From: Auanema rhodensis
Lineage: Eukaryota > Nematoda > Chromadorea > Rhabditida > Rhabditidae
Direction: 5' to 3'
Assembly (NCBI GenBank): GCA_964057225.1
Contig: OZ059899.1
Span: 13,056,001-13,120,000 of the forward strand
DNA: 64,000 nt
Made by a program: the position numbers and the translations under genes. Positions 47,571 through 59,700 of the stretch are shown piece after piece; the stretch's first letter is position 1; each line of letters begins with the position of its first letter. Under the pieces are notes generated by a model, which made no database searches, had not been told where the DNA came from, and was given only the letters and a program-made list of their open reading frames with translations.

Positions 47571-50247
47571 ATAAACACTTACTGACTGGTGGCCGTTCGC
47601 CACTGTGCCATCTGAGGTGAGCTTTCAAGTGACTACTCTTGTTATAAACTTTTCCACAACCGCGGATATGACAACTGTGAATATTTCTCTTCTTCAAGGG
47701 TACATTGTTAATGCCTGAAACATTGATATAAAGTCTTGTTCATTTTGTTCAAGTAAGAAATTGATCTGATTTTCCAAATGTATAAAATTTTGAACGCCAA
47801 GGTGTGTGCTCATTGACCGTAATTGACATCAGGTAGGATGAGCTTAGAATAAGATTGACTTGTATTGTCGCATCAAGTGGCCTGATTGCGCAAAAATGGA
47901 CAAATCATAGAGGATACATTCAATTATTGTATTAGGAAATGCAGTTAGTTGAAACAACAGGACACATTGTAAGACAGGTGCCAGATTACATAAGTCTCAT
48001 GAAAACTATATATTTATATTTTCCTATATAGGCCATGCACGAGGTGAATGTTGTGAGACCGTTTAATCTGTAATGAGATATGTATGTTCAGTCTGCCGTT
48101 TACTGATTCGAACATGCAATTGAAGATACTTGCACCATTTCGCAGATGTTCACTTCGTCTGACAGAGTTCGGTTTAGGTTCCCAATACAATTTGGTCACC
48201 AACTGCATCATCGTCCTTGAGTTAGTTTGCTGTTACTCATCCTTTTCTTTGGGCTCAACCTTCTCTCTCATCCATAGTTCTCTTTTTCACCTTTCCTTCA
48301 AAACTCGAAAGGTGTTATCTAACACTAATATACAACCAGTCCATTAAGAGTGGCTCCGATAATTGTCTCTTGATCTCATCTACTCAGCTCATTTGACCCT
48401 AAACCGAAGTTCCCATATATGGTGCAATGGATATCCAGAAAGGTTGTGGATCTTCTGATAGCTCAGAGATAGGATCTCTCCGATATTCTTTCACTTTGAT
48501 GCTATTCTTTCAGTTCATATCCGAAAAAATAATAATAGCAGGTGGTCAGGATAAGCATGCATATCAGATTGTCTAAGCTATTGCTGACTAAAAAAACGGA
48601 AACTTGAGCAGGTTTATAAAACATATGGCACATATACTTTTCTCAAACATTGAATAAAGTTTTCAGGAAAAAAAAAACAATTATGTGAATATAATGTTTT
48701 TAACCAGATTTGGCTATCCAATATTTGAATATAAAATGTTATTGGAATAAGGATTCAAGCCGTTGGTAGTCTCACGAGAACTTCTCTTTCGAGTGTTGTC
48801 GAAAAATCTTACGGTTGTTCGGCTCTTGGAGATAACATCGTCAAGACAGACTCCCAGCGGCACATCACAAGAAGGAAATGCTCGATAGATAATCTTTGGC
48901 TTGACAATCTCTACAGTAGGCTATTCTTAATTTCTCGTTCTCTCTCAATCTATTTTTTGGCTATTTGAATATTCGACTAAAACATTTTCAAGACAGAAGG
49001 TATGAAATTCAGCATTGAATCGAACAGCAGATGAAGGATGAACAGCTTCAGTGAGAAAAAGAGAAAAGCCATGGGCAGATTTTTATGTGCTTCAATAATT
49101 GCTGGGTTTGGGATGATGGCCAACGGTTTTTCGTTAGTCTTGACGCCGGTTCAATGCTTTCTCACTCTGGTACAACACCCGTTATTCAGATTACTCTTAA
49201 GAAAAAAAACTATTTCGTCGCAATGGTTTTTTTCTTCTGGTTGTTGAATAAATTTCCAACCACATAGTTCTTTGGATATTGTTGAAGTATTGATATATTT
49301 TTGATATAAAAATTCGTCAAAATAAAAATAAATTATACCAATGCGTTCAGCTTCAGCACAATTAGGGCATTCACAATTTCCACGAGAGTTATATTTTGTA
49401 GCTGTCGGTATCGGATTTGGAGCTGATGTTGGAACCGTCTGACGCAATAAGCGGGGATTAATACTAAAATATATATTTTATGAGTTTAATTGCTCCCATA
49501 ACTGTGAATAGTGATAGAGAAATAAAATTATTCATACTTTGTGGATGCTGAAGTTACAGGTACCGCAGCAGCTTGAAGAATATTCAAAGGAGTTGCTAAG
49601 TAAGGAGGATAAGTTGCTGTTGCGGCGGTTTCGGGAGAATATGAAAATGCTGTGAAAGGAGATGTAGTATCCCACCTAAAATAAATAAAAAGAATCAAAT
49701 GTACTAAAAACACATTAGTAAAAAGTATTATAGAAATATAAAAGCACTAACCAGTTCGGCGAAGTTGTCCAAGTAGGATAAGCAGCATATGGCACATCTC
49801 CAGTTATCATAACACGATCCCCCTATAAGACATAACTCAGAATACAAAATAAAATATTGTTTAAATATTGATGAATAATCATTTATATGCTGTTAAAGGA
49901 TCAATTGTTGACATATGAACTCACATCTGATTTCAAACGGTTATATTGTTCCATCAACTTTCCCAAAGCCGTATTAGAATCATCCTAAATCAAGAAAAAA
50001 TCATAAATAGTAACATGTACTTTTCTAAATATATACTTAATACATATAATAGAATATCAAAGCTCATATTTAAGTTAAAAAAAGCTATTTCGGAAACAAT
50101 AATAAGAAAAACTAAAAGAATCAGGCGACTTACTTGAAGAGTCGTTGCAGCTATCGTTGTGAAGGGAGTCTGAGCTACCGATGCTGGTAACTGAGATGGT
50201 GATGAAGGTGAAGATGTAGTTTTTTCAGCTTTTATCAGGCTAGTCAT
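47571..50247 (-). CDS. Sp-family transcription factor, apparently only zinc finger 1
   Basis: Exons 50247-50134, 49984-49925, 49822-49752, 49675-49537, 49463-49339 and the exon from about 47714 join in frame. The N-terminal part is Ser/Thr/Pro/Ala-rich. [16 protein letters not shown] is a Btd box (C-x-C-x2-C), typical of Sp rather than KLF proteins. It is followed by a C2H2 finger with [19 protein letters not shown] and then RWHSGERPP, close to Sp finger 1. Sp proteins normally have three fingers. Here the frame stops soon after (PPVSKCL), or a donor (GTCAGT or GTAAGT, near 47570) leads to exons I cannot find before NEDD8 and Trio. The gene is therefore either truncated, has distant exons, or is misassembled. 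A DNA-binding role is inferred from the family. Confidence 0.8.
47715..49338 (-). other. 1.6-kb intron of the Sp-like gene
   Basis: Separates the Btd-box exon from the zinc finger exon. It is one of the few long introns outside Trio. No embedded gene is supported; short open frames at 48084-48347 and 49038-49247 show no family resemblance. Confidence 0.6.
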
Positions 50248-53200
50248 TTTGTGAGAAAATAATATCTTGCTCTGATGACTGACGATGCTCTTGACAGATC
50301 TCAAACGCAAGAATGAGCTGTATAGTCCGTTTTTCCTAGCCACGCCTTCTGTGAGGTAATATCGCATCACCCGTTATCGTAGTAATAGGTAGGGGGCGGA
50401 GCATATGACAGTGGTACACAACCAACCAACCAGCAACGAATAGCCCAAAAAGAGAAGCCAGACTAAAAATATATGAAAAAAAAAAGAAAAAAAAAAAGAT
50501 AATTTTCAACATTTTCAAATTTTAGATTATTGCAATTGTTCGATTTTTTCGTATGAAATAGAATGAATACATATAATATACTATATTAATAGATATCAAG
50601 TCTAATATTAGAAATTTATAAAGATTTATAAATGATTTTGAAAACATTTAGAAGAGAAAAAACAAAAAAAAAGTTCTATTAGTACCTAGAAAAATTTATT
50701 TTACCTCAGCTAAGTTTAATTGTAACATGTCCTTGTCAAAAGTTTGAATTGCGTAATTTGGTTTTGATTGCATAGTGATGTATAGACTGCAGTTGACTGT
50801 TACTGTGGTGAATATGACATAGGAAATTCTTATTTTCTTCGAATAATATGCAGAATTTTCTTTCCTTTTTAATGAAATAACTTCTTGGAAATATATTTAT
50901 ATATGCATGTAACTCTTCATTACTAGAAAATATCATATCGATTTAGATTATTACATCAACTTGACTATAAAACTTTCCGAATAGAGACAGTCAAACTAAG
51001 CAACTACGCTATGCTCAGGCTTGTTTCACTAAACTGCCAATAGGCATATTAGATAATCTATACCTAAACTCATGCTGTTAAGTCTATTGTATGTAGATAT
51101 ATCCAGTTGAATAGACTGATCAGCGGGCTGACAGTAGGACTGTGCCATTGGTAAGTTGTCATGGGCTTGTCACAATGCCACTAGCATATGATGGATTATT
51201 GTAACCTTCTACGAAGTTCAATGCTGTACTTGAATGCAGATTAAGAGTGATTACAAGAAGTTGCATGTAGGAAACGGAAGTTTGACAAGCTTCTATTGTT
51301 TTCGATCTATTGTTTGGCGACAAGATTTCTCTAATGATCACCTGAAGCAAAAGAAGCACATGAAATTGGAAGTTGCATTGCATCTTCAGTCCGTTCTAAT
51401 TCCTTCATGGCTCATTGAACGATTCTGTCGGTATTTCGTCTCGCTAAGTACTTGCAGGTGTTCAACTAGTAATCATAGCATATATGAGCTAAATTTGAAA
51501 GACCATTTACAGTTTTCTTTGAAAAATTGTAATACACTATATAAAGAATGAAACGTAACGATACTAGCCTAGAAAATGACAACTCACAACATCATCAACA
51601 TTCGGTGAATGATCATATTCTCACAAAAAAGTAGGTTTAGTATGACTGTCTTGATCTTTGCATAGATATTCATGTGAAATCTTCTACCAACGAACTATTT
51701 TATTAGTTTCTTATTAATTAAGATATCCGATTTCATTACTGTTATAAATGAATGTATACGTTGTAAGAGGATAATGATGTCAAATGCTCTGTTTCCAAGA
51801 AGAAGTCCCTTCTAAGTGACCATACTTTGCAGTGAAACTAACCTATCATTTACAGACGACCCCCACTGTGTTCTGTGCTTTCTGTGTCTTCTTGAAGCCG
51901 CTGAACCGAGGAGTGAGGCTAACACAATTAGCAGACAATTGACACGTAACTGCGGGTGGGCTTGTTAACTTTTTTATATAATTTTTCAGATCATCTTAAT
52001 GACAGAATGTTTTCTATGCTAGAAAAACTGACAGTCACTTACGATTAGTGGAAGAGGAATGTTTTAACGATATTTTATAAAGCTCATCACTAGTAAAGCA
52101 ATGTGTATGTATTCCATGACAGGTGCTTCTCTATATAGTTTGTACTCAAGATTACAACAAAATAAAAAGCATAACATTGATGTTCATATTAGCGTCTTCT
52201 TCTCTAAAATTATAAGTTACACAATATTGTTGTTCAAATCTTCTTAAGCCGGAACAGCCACAAATAATTAGAACGAAACATAAGATTAGTCGGTTGATTT
52301 GCAAAAGATACAGATCTGTTTAAGCTGGCAACATCTGCTCCATACTTATTTTCTTTTGTGTTGTTATGATATCGTCGGTATATGAAGTAGTTGCCTCGTT
52401 TCATAATTGATTCAACAATACGCTTTATACAAACCTACTACTTAACGCAATATAATATTCCTCGAAAATTATAATTTACCTTGAGGTAAAGTATAGTGTA
52501 CGAGTCTAATGTATCAAAGAAAAGATAAATTTCAATAATACATATACTTCTAATACATTTATGAGCGAAAATAAACATAATATCAAAATTTTCGAACCAC
52601 TTTACAGAATAAATTGAATCAAAACTCACAAATAATTCAACACATTTCATGATAATCAGGCAGAAAAATTCACACTTGTAGAACGCTATAGCATTACTCA
52701 ATCTTTGGAAATAAATAAGAATTTCCCACCAAACCTGTCTAAAGTTTTCACACTAAGCATTCAAGACCATCCATACAGAAGCAGGGACACCGACTGTTCT
52801 ATCGGCATTCCTTTTTTTGATCTATGCATTCAACAATTGGCAGTAATTGTTCACACGAACTGCTAATCGATGTCGGTTCCTTTGCTCGTCATGTCCTCAC
52901 ACCTGTGACTGCGCAACCACTGCCAATCGGGTGCTCTGAAAAATGAGAATTTTGTCTTAAGGAATGTGATTTGTAAACAATATTGTTTTTAATTGTATTA
53001 TAATCGTTGCTAAACGTATGACAATTACAGGTATATTTTGTCGAGAGAATGATTAAACCTAAATTAGGACATCATACAGGAAATACACAACTTTTCCATT
53101 AGAGTATTAAGTAAACAAAATAAAACAAATTATATTGAAAAAGTAGCTTTGTGAATCTTACTTTAATTTCACAAATTCTGTTAAGCTGTGTCAGAAATAT

Positions 53201-53743
53201 GAAACGTATCGAATGATATATAAAAAACATTTCCCCAAAACTTCTTCGTCCTCAATGAATGATGGAAACATATCGCTGAAGAAATTTGATAATGAAGTCA
53301 CCTTATATTTTCTATTTAGATATGAAACATCTCTAGAGCCCTGTCCATACTCTACCCTAAGGCGAAAACGTTCATTTTATTACAATATCATATAATATGA
53401 TAACAGTAATCTTAGAATCAATTAAGATCTTTAAATTTCATAATACAACAGGCGTAAATGAACGTTTTTAACCGCGAAAATACGGTTAAATGCAGTTAGT
53501 CGTTAACCGTAATCATTATCACTATAGAAGTCGAAATTTTAACACTTCTTATCAAAGTTTTGAAATTCATGTACGGTATTCAGTTATACGCAATAGCAAA
53601 TAGCGCGCGAATATTTAAGATATTAAATTCATTCAAGCGATTCAAGAATTATCATATTTTGTACTAATTCACTGCTATAAAAGACTTTTTATACTCATGT
53701 TTTTGTTATATGACTATAAAATGTGGTTACAGAAGTGACCGTA
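50248..53743. other. 3.5-kb divergent intergenic region, Sp-like and KNTC1 genes
   Basis: No gene recognised. Open frames at 51234-51551 (plus) and 52438-52701 (minus) have no family match and look like chance. An inverted repeat at 53467-53490 (TTTAACCG ... CGGTTAAA) and a GCGCGCG element at about 53603 lie upstream of KNTC1. Confidence 0.5.
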
Positions 53744-56700
53744 ATGGGTTTCACTAGTGTGGTCATCGTAGATAGGGTAGAAGAAGAAACTAGAAACTTT
53801 GGGAAAAGGAATGAATATGCTGCTTTAGAAAATTTATATGAAGTTAACACTTTAGCTACTGTTGGAAGTATTTTGCGTTTTCAAGTGTTGTGTTTATTAT
53901 TCTTTTTAAGGTGATCAAGCTAATTCCGAAAATGAAAACCCCGAAGGTAATCTTCCAATTCCGACCGTTTTATCCTCTACAAATGGAAGTTATTTATGTA
54001 TTGCAATTGAAAGTGATATCAGTATTTTTAAATTCGATTATGAATTAACATATAACTGCTCTTATTCGTTAACTGGTGAGGAACAAATTATTCGACGAAT
54101 CAACTTTTGTTGTCTTACAGGATGTGCAGCTAAAGTTGTAACATGGATGGGTAATAGTCAGTACTTGGCTGTTTTTACTTCTGATTTTCAATTTCTTGTG
54201 ATCTCTGCCGAATTCGGCATTCCAATTTTTGCTCTGGTATTTCAAGAATAGTTTGGTTTCTTTCTATTTGTAATTACAGAACATTTCCGGAAGTTCTGGA
54301 TTATGTCGGCAGGCTACCGTACAGGTTCACGAGGTAAGTACTTGTGCACTTATATTTTTTCATGAACTACATCTTTAGCATGATGACCAATGTCTAGTAG
54401 CGATAAGTGCCTTGGATAATGGTGCTTCGAACACTATAATTAATTTTCCTAACTGGAAACTACTTCTTGATGCTACTGCAGATCAACTGCAAAATAATAC
54501 TGCTCAGGTTGGTTTTTTCCTCTGTAAATTTAAAAATTTCTTTTAGTTTTTCGAGAATGTCAGTGTTCAAACTGACAACTCTGGTCCATTTCTAAATCAA
54601 ATTGCTGTTGTTGACAATGGTTTTTTCGTGTTGGGTATTTCCGAGAAAACTGGCGATTCTTATATAAGTAACACTTCAACTGTTGATTATAATCTATTTA
54701 TGAAATCAAGCAAAGGTAAATTTTGAAAATATAAAAATTTAACCATTTTTTTTGAAAGATGTTCATGTCATCCAACAACAAGAGTCTTGCAATGGCCATT
54801 ATTTGGTCCAATTGCTTTCAAATGGTGAATTGATTGTTAAGGATATGTGGACACAATATACTGTTGCTAGGAAATCTGTCGCTTCTCCTAAGGTAAAACT
54901 AACAAGTAAATTTATGTTGATTACAAATGTTTTCAGGATGATCCAGAAACAAGCTTTACTAGTTTCCTTCTTATTGAGCAACCTCAAGTTGAATTCTCTC
55001 ATTCTCTCATCGGCCTTATTGTACAGTCACCTCGAGGAACATATGTATTGTTTTTTATACTTTACTTCGTTTACATGAATATTTTAGCTGGAAGTAAGGA
55101 CCCTGAAAACTTTGGAGCCTACATACTCCCTCTCTGTACGCCAAGGAACCGTTGTTTTACCAGTTTCCCAATCGTCTAATTATGAGAGAGTAATGATTTT
55201 GGTTGAGCCTTTTGCTACAGACAAAGAAAAGCAAGTTCACTATAACATATGTTTTAATCCTAATTAATTTATAGTATGTCCATAAACAATACTAAAATCC
55301 GTGAAATTTCTGAAGCACAACCTGAGAAACGCCTTGCTCGCTTGATTTCTCGTGGCCACCTAGATGAAGCTGAGAAGTTTGCTGTGCAATTTGGCCTGGA
55401 TGTTCAAGTATATTTCTAAATCATCTCGAAGAATATAATGAAAATTACAGAAAGTTCACATTTCTCGCATGGAACAACTTCTCGATGAAAGTGTTATGCA
55501 TGGTGCTGATGTATTTGATAGTCTTATTAAGAGCATGGATTCTGTAACTGATCACAATTTGGTAGGCATATATATTCTATCATTTTTGAACATGCCTAAT
55601 AGGTTGGAGAGCATTGTTATGCCGCTGCCTCTACATTCAAGGTGTATGATCACATTATTTCTATTTTGGATTATGCGAAGAAAAGAACTATTACCGGTAA
55701 ATAAAAAAGTCCAATAAAAAACTCCTTCATAACTGAGGTTTAGATGCCGAAACTGCCTGTAGACTTGATAGCATAGCTTATGTACTAGCAACATACAGAA
55801 TGGTTATGGGAATTGAAACAGCAGATTTTGGTGACGATTCGTTGTGGAGTAGATTTGTAGAAGGGACGGATGGTTCCGGTGACTGGTTTTCAATTTTCCT
55901 TGATTTTGTGAATTGCGGTTTGATACAAGTATATTTTATTTTATGTACGCGTGCAATGAGTTTATATTTCAGGAGGCTCGCATTGTTTGGAGAAGACATG
56001 GTAAAGCTATAACCGATGAATTGTTTTCTGTGACCAATGAAGGAGAGTTCCCACAAATTGATGATGTTATGACGGCAGTTCAGAAAACCGTTAATGGTAG
56101 CAGGTCAATCTTGGAAATTTTCACTGTCGATTTTACAGAACGTCTTGATGTATGGAAAGATATAGTGGAATTTTTGGAATTTGATTTCTTACCCCAAGGA
56201 TTAGGAGTCTGTTTGCCATCAGTATGATAGAATTAGTTTGTATTTTTAAAATGATTATTTTTTTTAGATTTTACCAACTCTTGTTGATATTTCTTTACGT
56301 TTGGTAGAATTTTTGGAAACCTATATGCCTAAAAATTTTCCGGAAAATGCTCTTCACGTTGCCTCTCTCATGGAAAGAGTTATTCAGAGATTAACTGAGA
56401 ATGAATATACTCCGGCTAAACAAGTGACCAAAATATATATTGCTTGCAATATACAGTTTTTTCAGGCTGAGCTAGCAATGGTTGGAATTGGTTTAAATGA
56501 AGGAAGATATTCAGAACTAACCGTGTGTGCTGCTAATCTTAAAGCAATCAAAAGATTAAGAGATGTGTATGATTGTTTCTTAAGCTATGCGACATACTGT
56601 GTTAGTTTTTCGGTTATATTGCTGATTACTATTTAAAATTCAGAGTTTAACACCAGAAACTATATGTTATCGTATATTGGCAAAAGCCATTGAGAATCCT

Positions 56701-59700
56701 AATCTTGTTAGCGTAAACGTGGCGAAGTATGCTAGACCTTACATGGATGAATTCAGACTGAATCCTGATCAAACGCTTTATCGTTATATTGAGGTATATT
56801 TTCTTTTTAACATTGTTTTATAAGATATTTTTAGGACGTTTCAACTCATTCGAAAGGAGTTGTTTCTGCTTCTAATCCTTGGGATGAACAATGCCTTTTA
56901 GTAAGCCAAACTATTGAGAAATACCCATTGAAATGCCGTGCTATCACCATGATTGCAAGAGGAGCTTTTCCTCCATGGAGTAAAAAGTTAAAAGAAGCTG
57001 TTCAATCCATGCTCGATAACCCAGCAACTGATCCGCAAATGTATGTTTTTCTTGAAAATTCTCAGATTACCTTGTTGTAGGGTCCAAGAATTACAAAACG
57101 AATGTCAGCGTGCTGATTTGGGCATGATTCTAAATTCTTATGGAGTTCAAATAGCACTGATGGCTTCAATTTTGTCAACTGAATACACTGTTAGCAAGTT
57201 TATTTGGTATATTTTCCAAGGTACGGAACGTCATCCTGATGATAACAAACGCTTGACTGATGCCCTGAAGGTATGTCAGATATGAATTCCTTCAATTTAA
57301 ATTTATAACATAGGTTGTACAAATATATACAGCTCTTAATGAATGTCCACCTTTGAATATCAAGTCTGTAAATATTTTTGTGCGATTCGCTCAGTACCTT
57401 CAAAGATATAGAGATGATAAGGTTCGTGTCTTCTTTGAACAGCATTGCATGTATTCTATTTATTTCAGTCTGTTATCAACTTTTTGGAGAATATCGAAGA
57501 GGAAAAATTCAAAGTTACTAAGGATGAAGTGATAGATAAGTTGATTGAAGTCTTATACTCAGAAATCGATGACACTATTGAGTTTTTGGATCAGGTTAAT
57601 CGGTATTTTTTTGTAATCTTTATATCGACGATTAAGGTCTCTATTGATGAAAGGGTAGCCAAGATGCATCTTATTCAAAGCTTGATTTTGAGATATAGAT
57701 TGAATGATAATACATATTCTGAATTGAATCATGATGTCAGTTGTCTCATCAAACTTCAGGTGTGTTTGCTTGACAAAGTTTTTAAAACTGTCTTAATTAA
57801 TTTAGACTAAGTACAAAATTTGGGCAATATTTGGACATCTACATGACTATATTTGGAGACGGAAAGCTTTAGAAACATTTGTTCTAAAATCTGAACGAAA
57901 TTTGGCTGAGGTTTGATATTTTAAAATAATTTGAAAAGTTGTTTTTTTTTCAGATTTATGCATTCTCAACTTGTCTCAATCTAACAAGAGATGAGGCATG
58001 TCAACTTACTATGACTATTGCTGCGGAAGCAAAGAATTTTTCTGGACTGATATGTATTATGAGGTTTTTTATTATTATTGCTGATCTCATTTTACTGTAT
58101 AGAGAGGCAATGCTTGCTGTTTCTCAACCAAGTCACGAATTAGCTGAGCTAACTGTGAAATGCTGCCGTTTTGTTCTTCATAACCTGAATGAGATCTGCC
58201 CACAAGATGCTGATCCCCAAGCCATTGATACGGTAAACCATCCCTATAATAATAAAAATAAATTTTTTCCTAGGCTGTCGACTTAGCAATCCAGACTAGA
58301 ATGATCTTAAGTGACTTATTTAGTTGCACTGATCATTGTATGACAAATCTTGAAAGCGTCATCATGGTATTTTGCTTCAAAGTTAAATCTTAGATTCATT
58401 AATTTCTTTTAGATGTCTACTTTCCTGGACTTGTTTGTTATGACTATTGACCAATGCTGGATTGAGGAACGTGCCAGTAAATCTACTTCGGTTGACGCAT
58501 CATGTTCTGAGTAAGCAATATTCTTCATTTTCATACTTGATGTTTTGAATTTTCAGGCGAGTCACTGGAATGTCTAAAAGAGTCGGTGTATATCAGTTAA
58601 GTAATGATGGGCCCCTTCTTGAAAAACTCGCAGCCGTACCCTTAATGTCGGCTGTTGCTTCTTCGGTAGTAGAAGATTTTAAGGGCATGACGTATAGATA
58701 TTTTCTTTTTTATAGTTTCTTCATTTCTTTTTTCAGCCCCGAGGAAGTAGAAAACTTTAAACAAACTGCTATGACACAATGGGACGAGTTGTTCACATTC
58801 TTAAGCCTACAAAATCAAGATCTCCTCGAGTTTTTCTTTAGAGTATTTGCAGTTTCTTTGGGTTTGGATACTGCTTTTGCATTGTCGATATTAAAATATT
58901 TTCAGAGAGCTGTTATGAAGTTCGAAATTCTTTGTCCTCGAATCTTAAAAATATTTCTCGTAATATTTGTGAGAGAATTCTTCAAATGCATCCATGTGAT
59001 CTATGGGGATCTGCAGCCCTAATTTCGAGTTTATCTATTACTGACGTTCATATGGTTCACAGAATTATAATTCTCAAATACTTTTTGACTTTTTTTAGCT
59101 TGTAATGGACCTCAGAAAGTGGGTAGCAACTCGCAAGTCACCTCAAACTATGATCAATGTCTTACGCGTAATGCAATTCATTGCTATTCACACTGAAACT
59201 AAGGATGTATATAACGCTCTGACGGTATTTTTATTTTTTCAATCTTAAAAATCAACTCATCTCAAGGATTCTTTCAAAAAAAGTTTGTGGGGCAAAAGAC
59301 TCGGAAAGCTCGGTGTATTCATCAATGTTGGACGAGAGCCTATTGATGTGGTTCTTCAGAAATATGCTGCTAAGCAAATTGATCCTGATCTTGTTTCAAA
59401 GTACCATTCTTAGTTTTATCTTTTTTTTTCAAAACTATTTTAAGGTATATCTCTGAGTTCTGTGGTGAATCTAGAGTGAATGAGGAACTTTTGAATTATG
59501 CTGTTGCTCTCATTGTTCAGTCATCAGATGAAAAAGAAAACGTTGAAAGAGCTATTTCATTGAGACAGTGCGCTGACGAAGCTATAAGAGTATGTCTCTG
59601 TTGTTTTAACCTTGTTCTAATCCTTCTCAGTTATCTGCCATGCCAACGAACGAAGCCCTGGAAAGATTACATAATCTTATGTATATTCTGTGCCCTTACA

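Noticed and set aside
51234-51551. Plus-strand 105-residue open frame
   Set aside because: No recognisable domain, no splice-consistent neighbours, and ordinary composition for the intergenic region.
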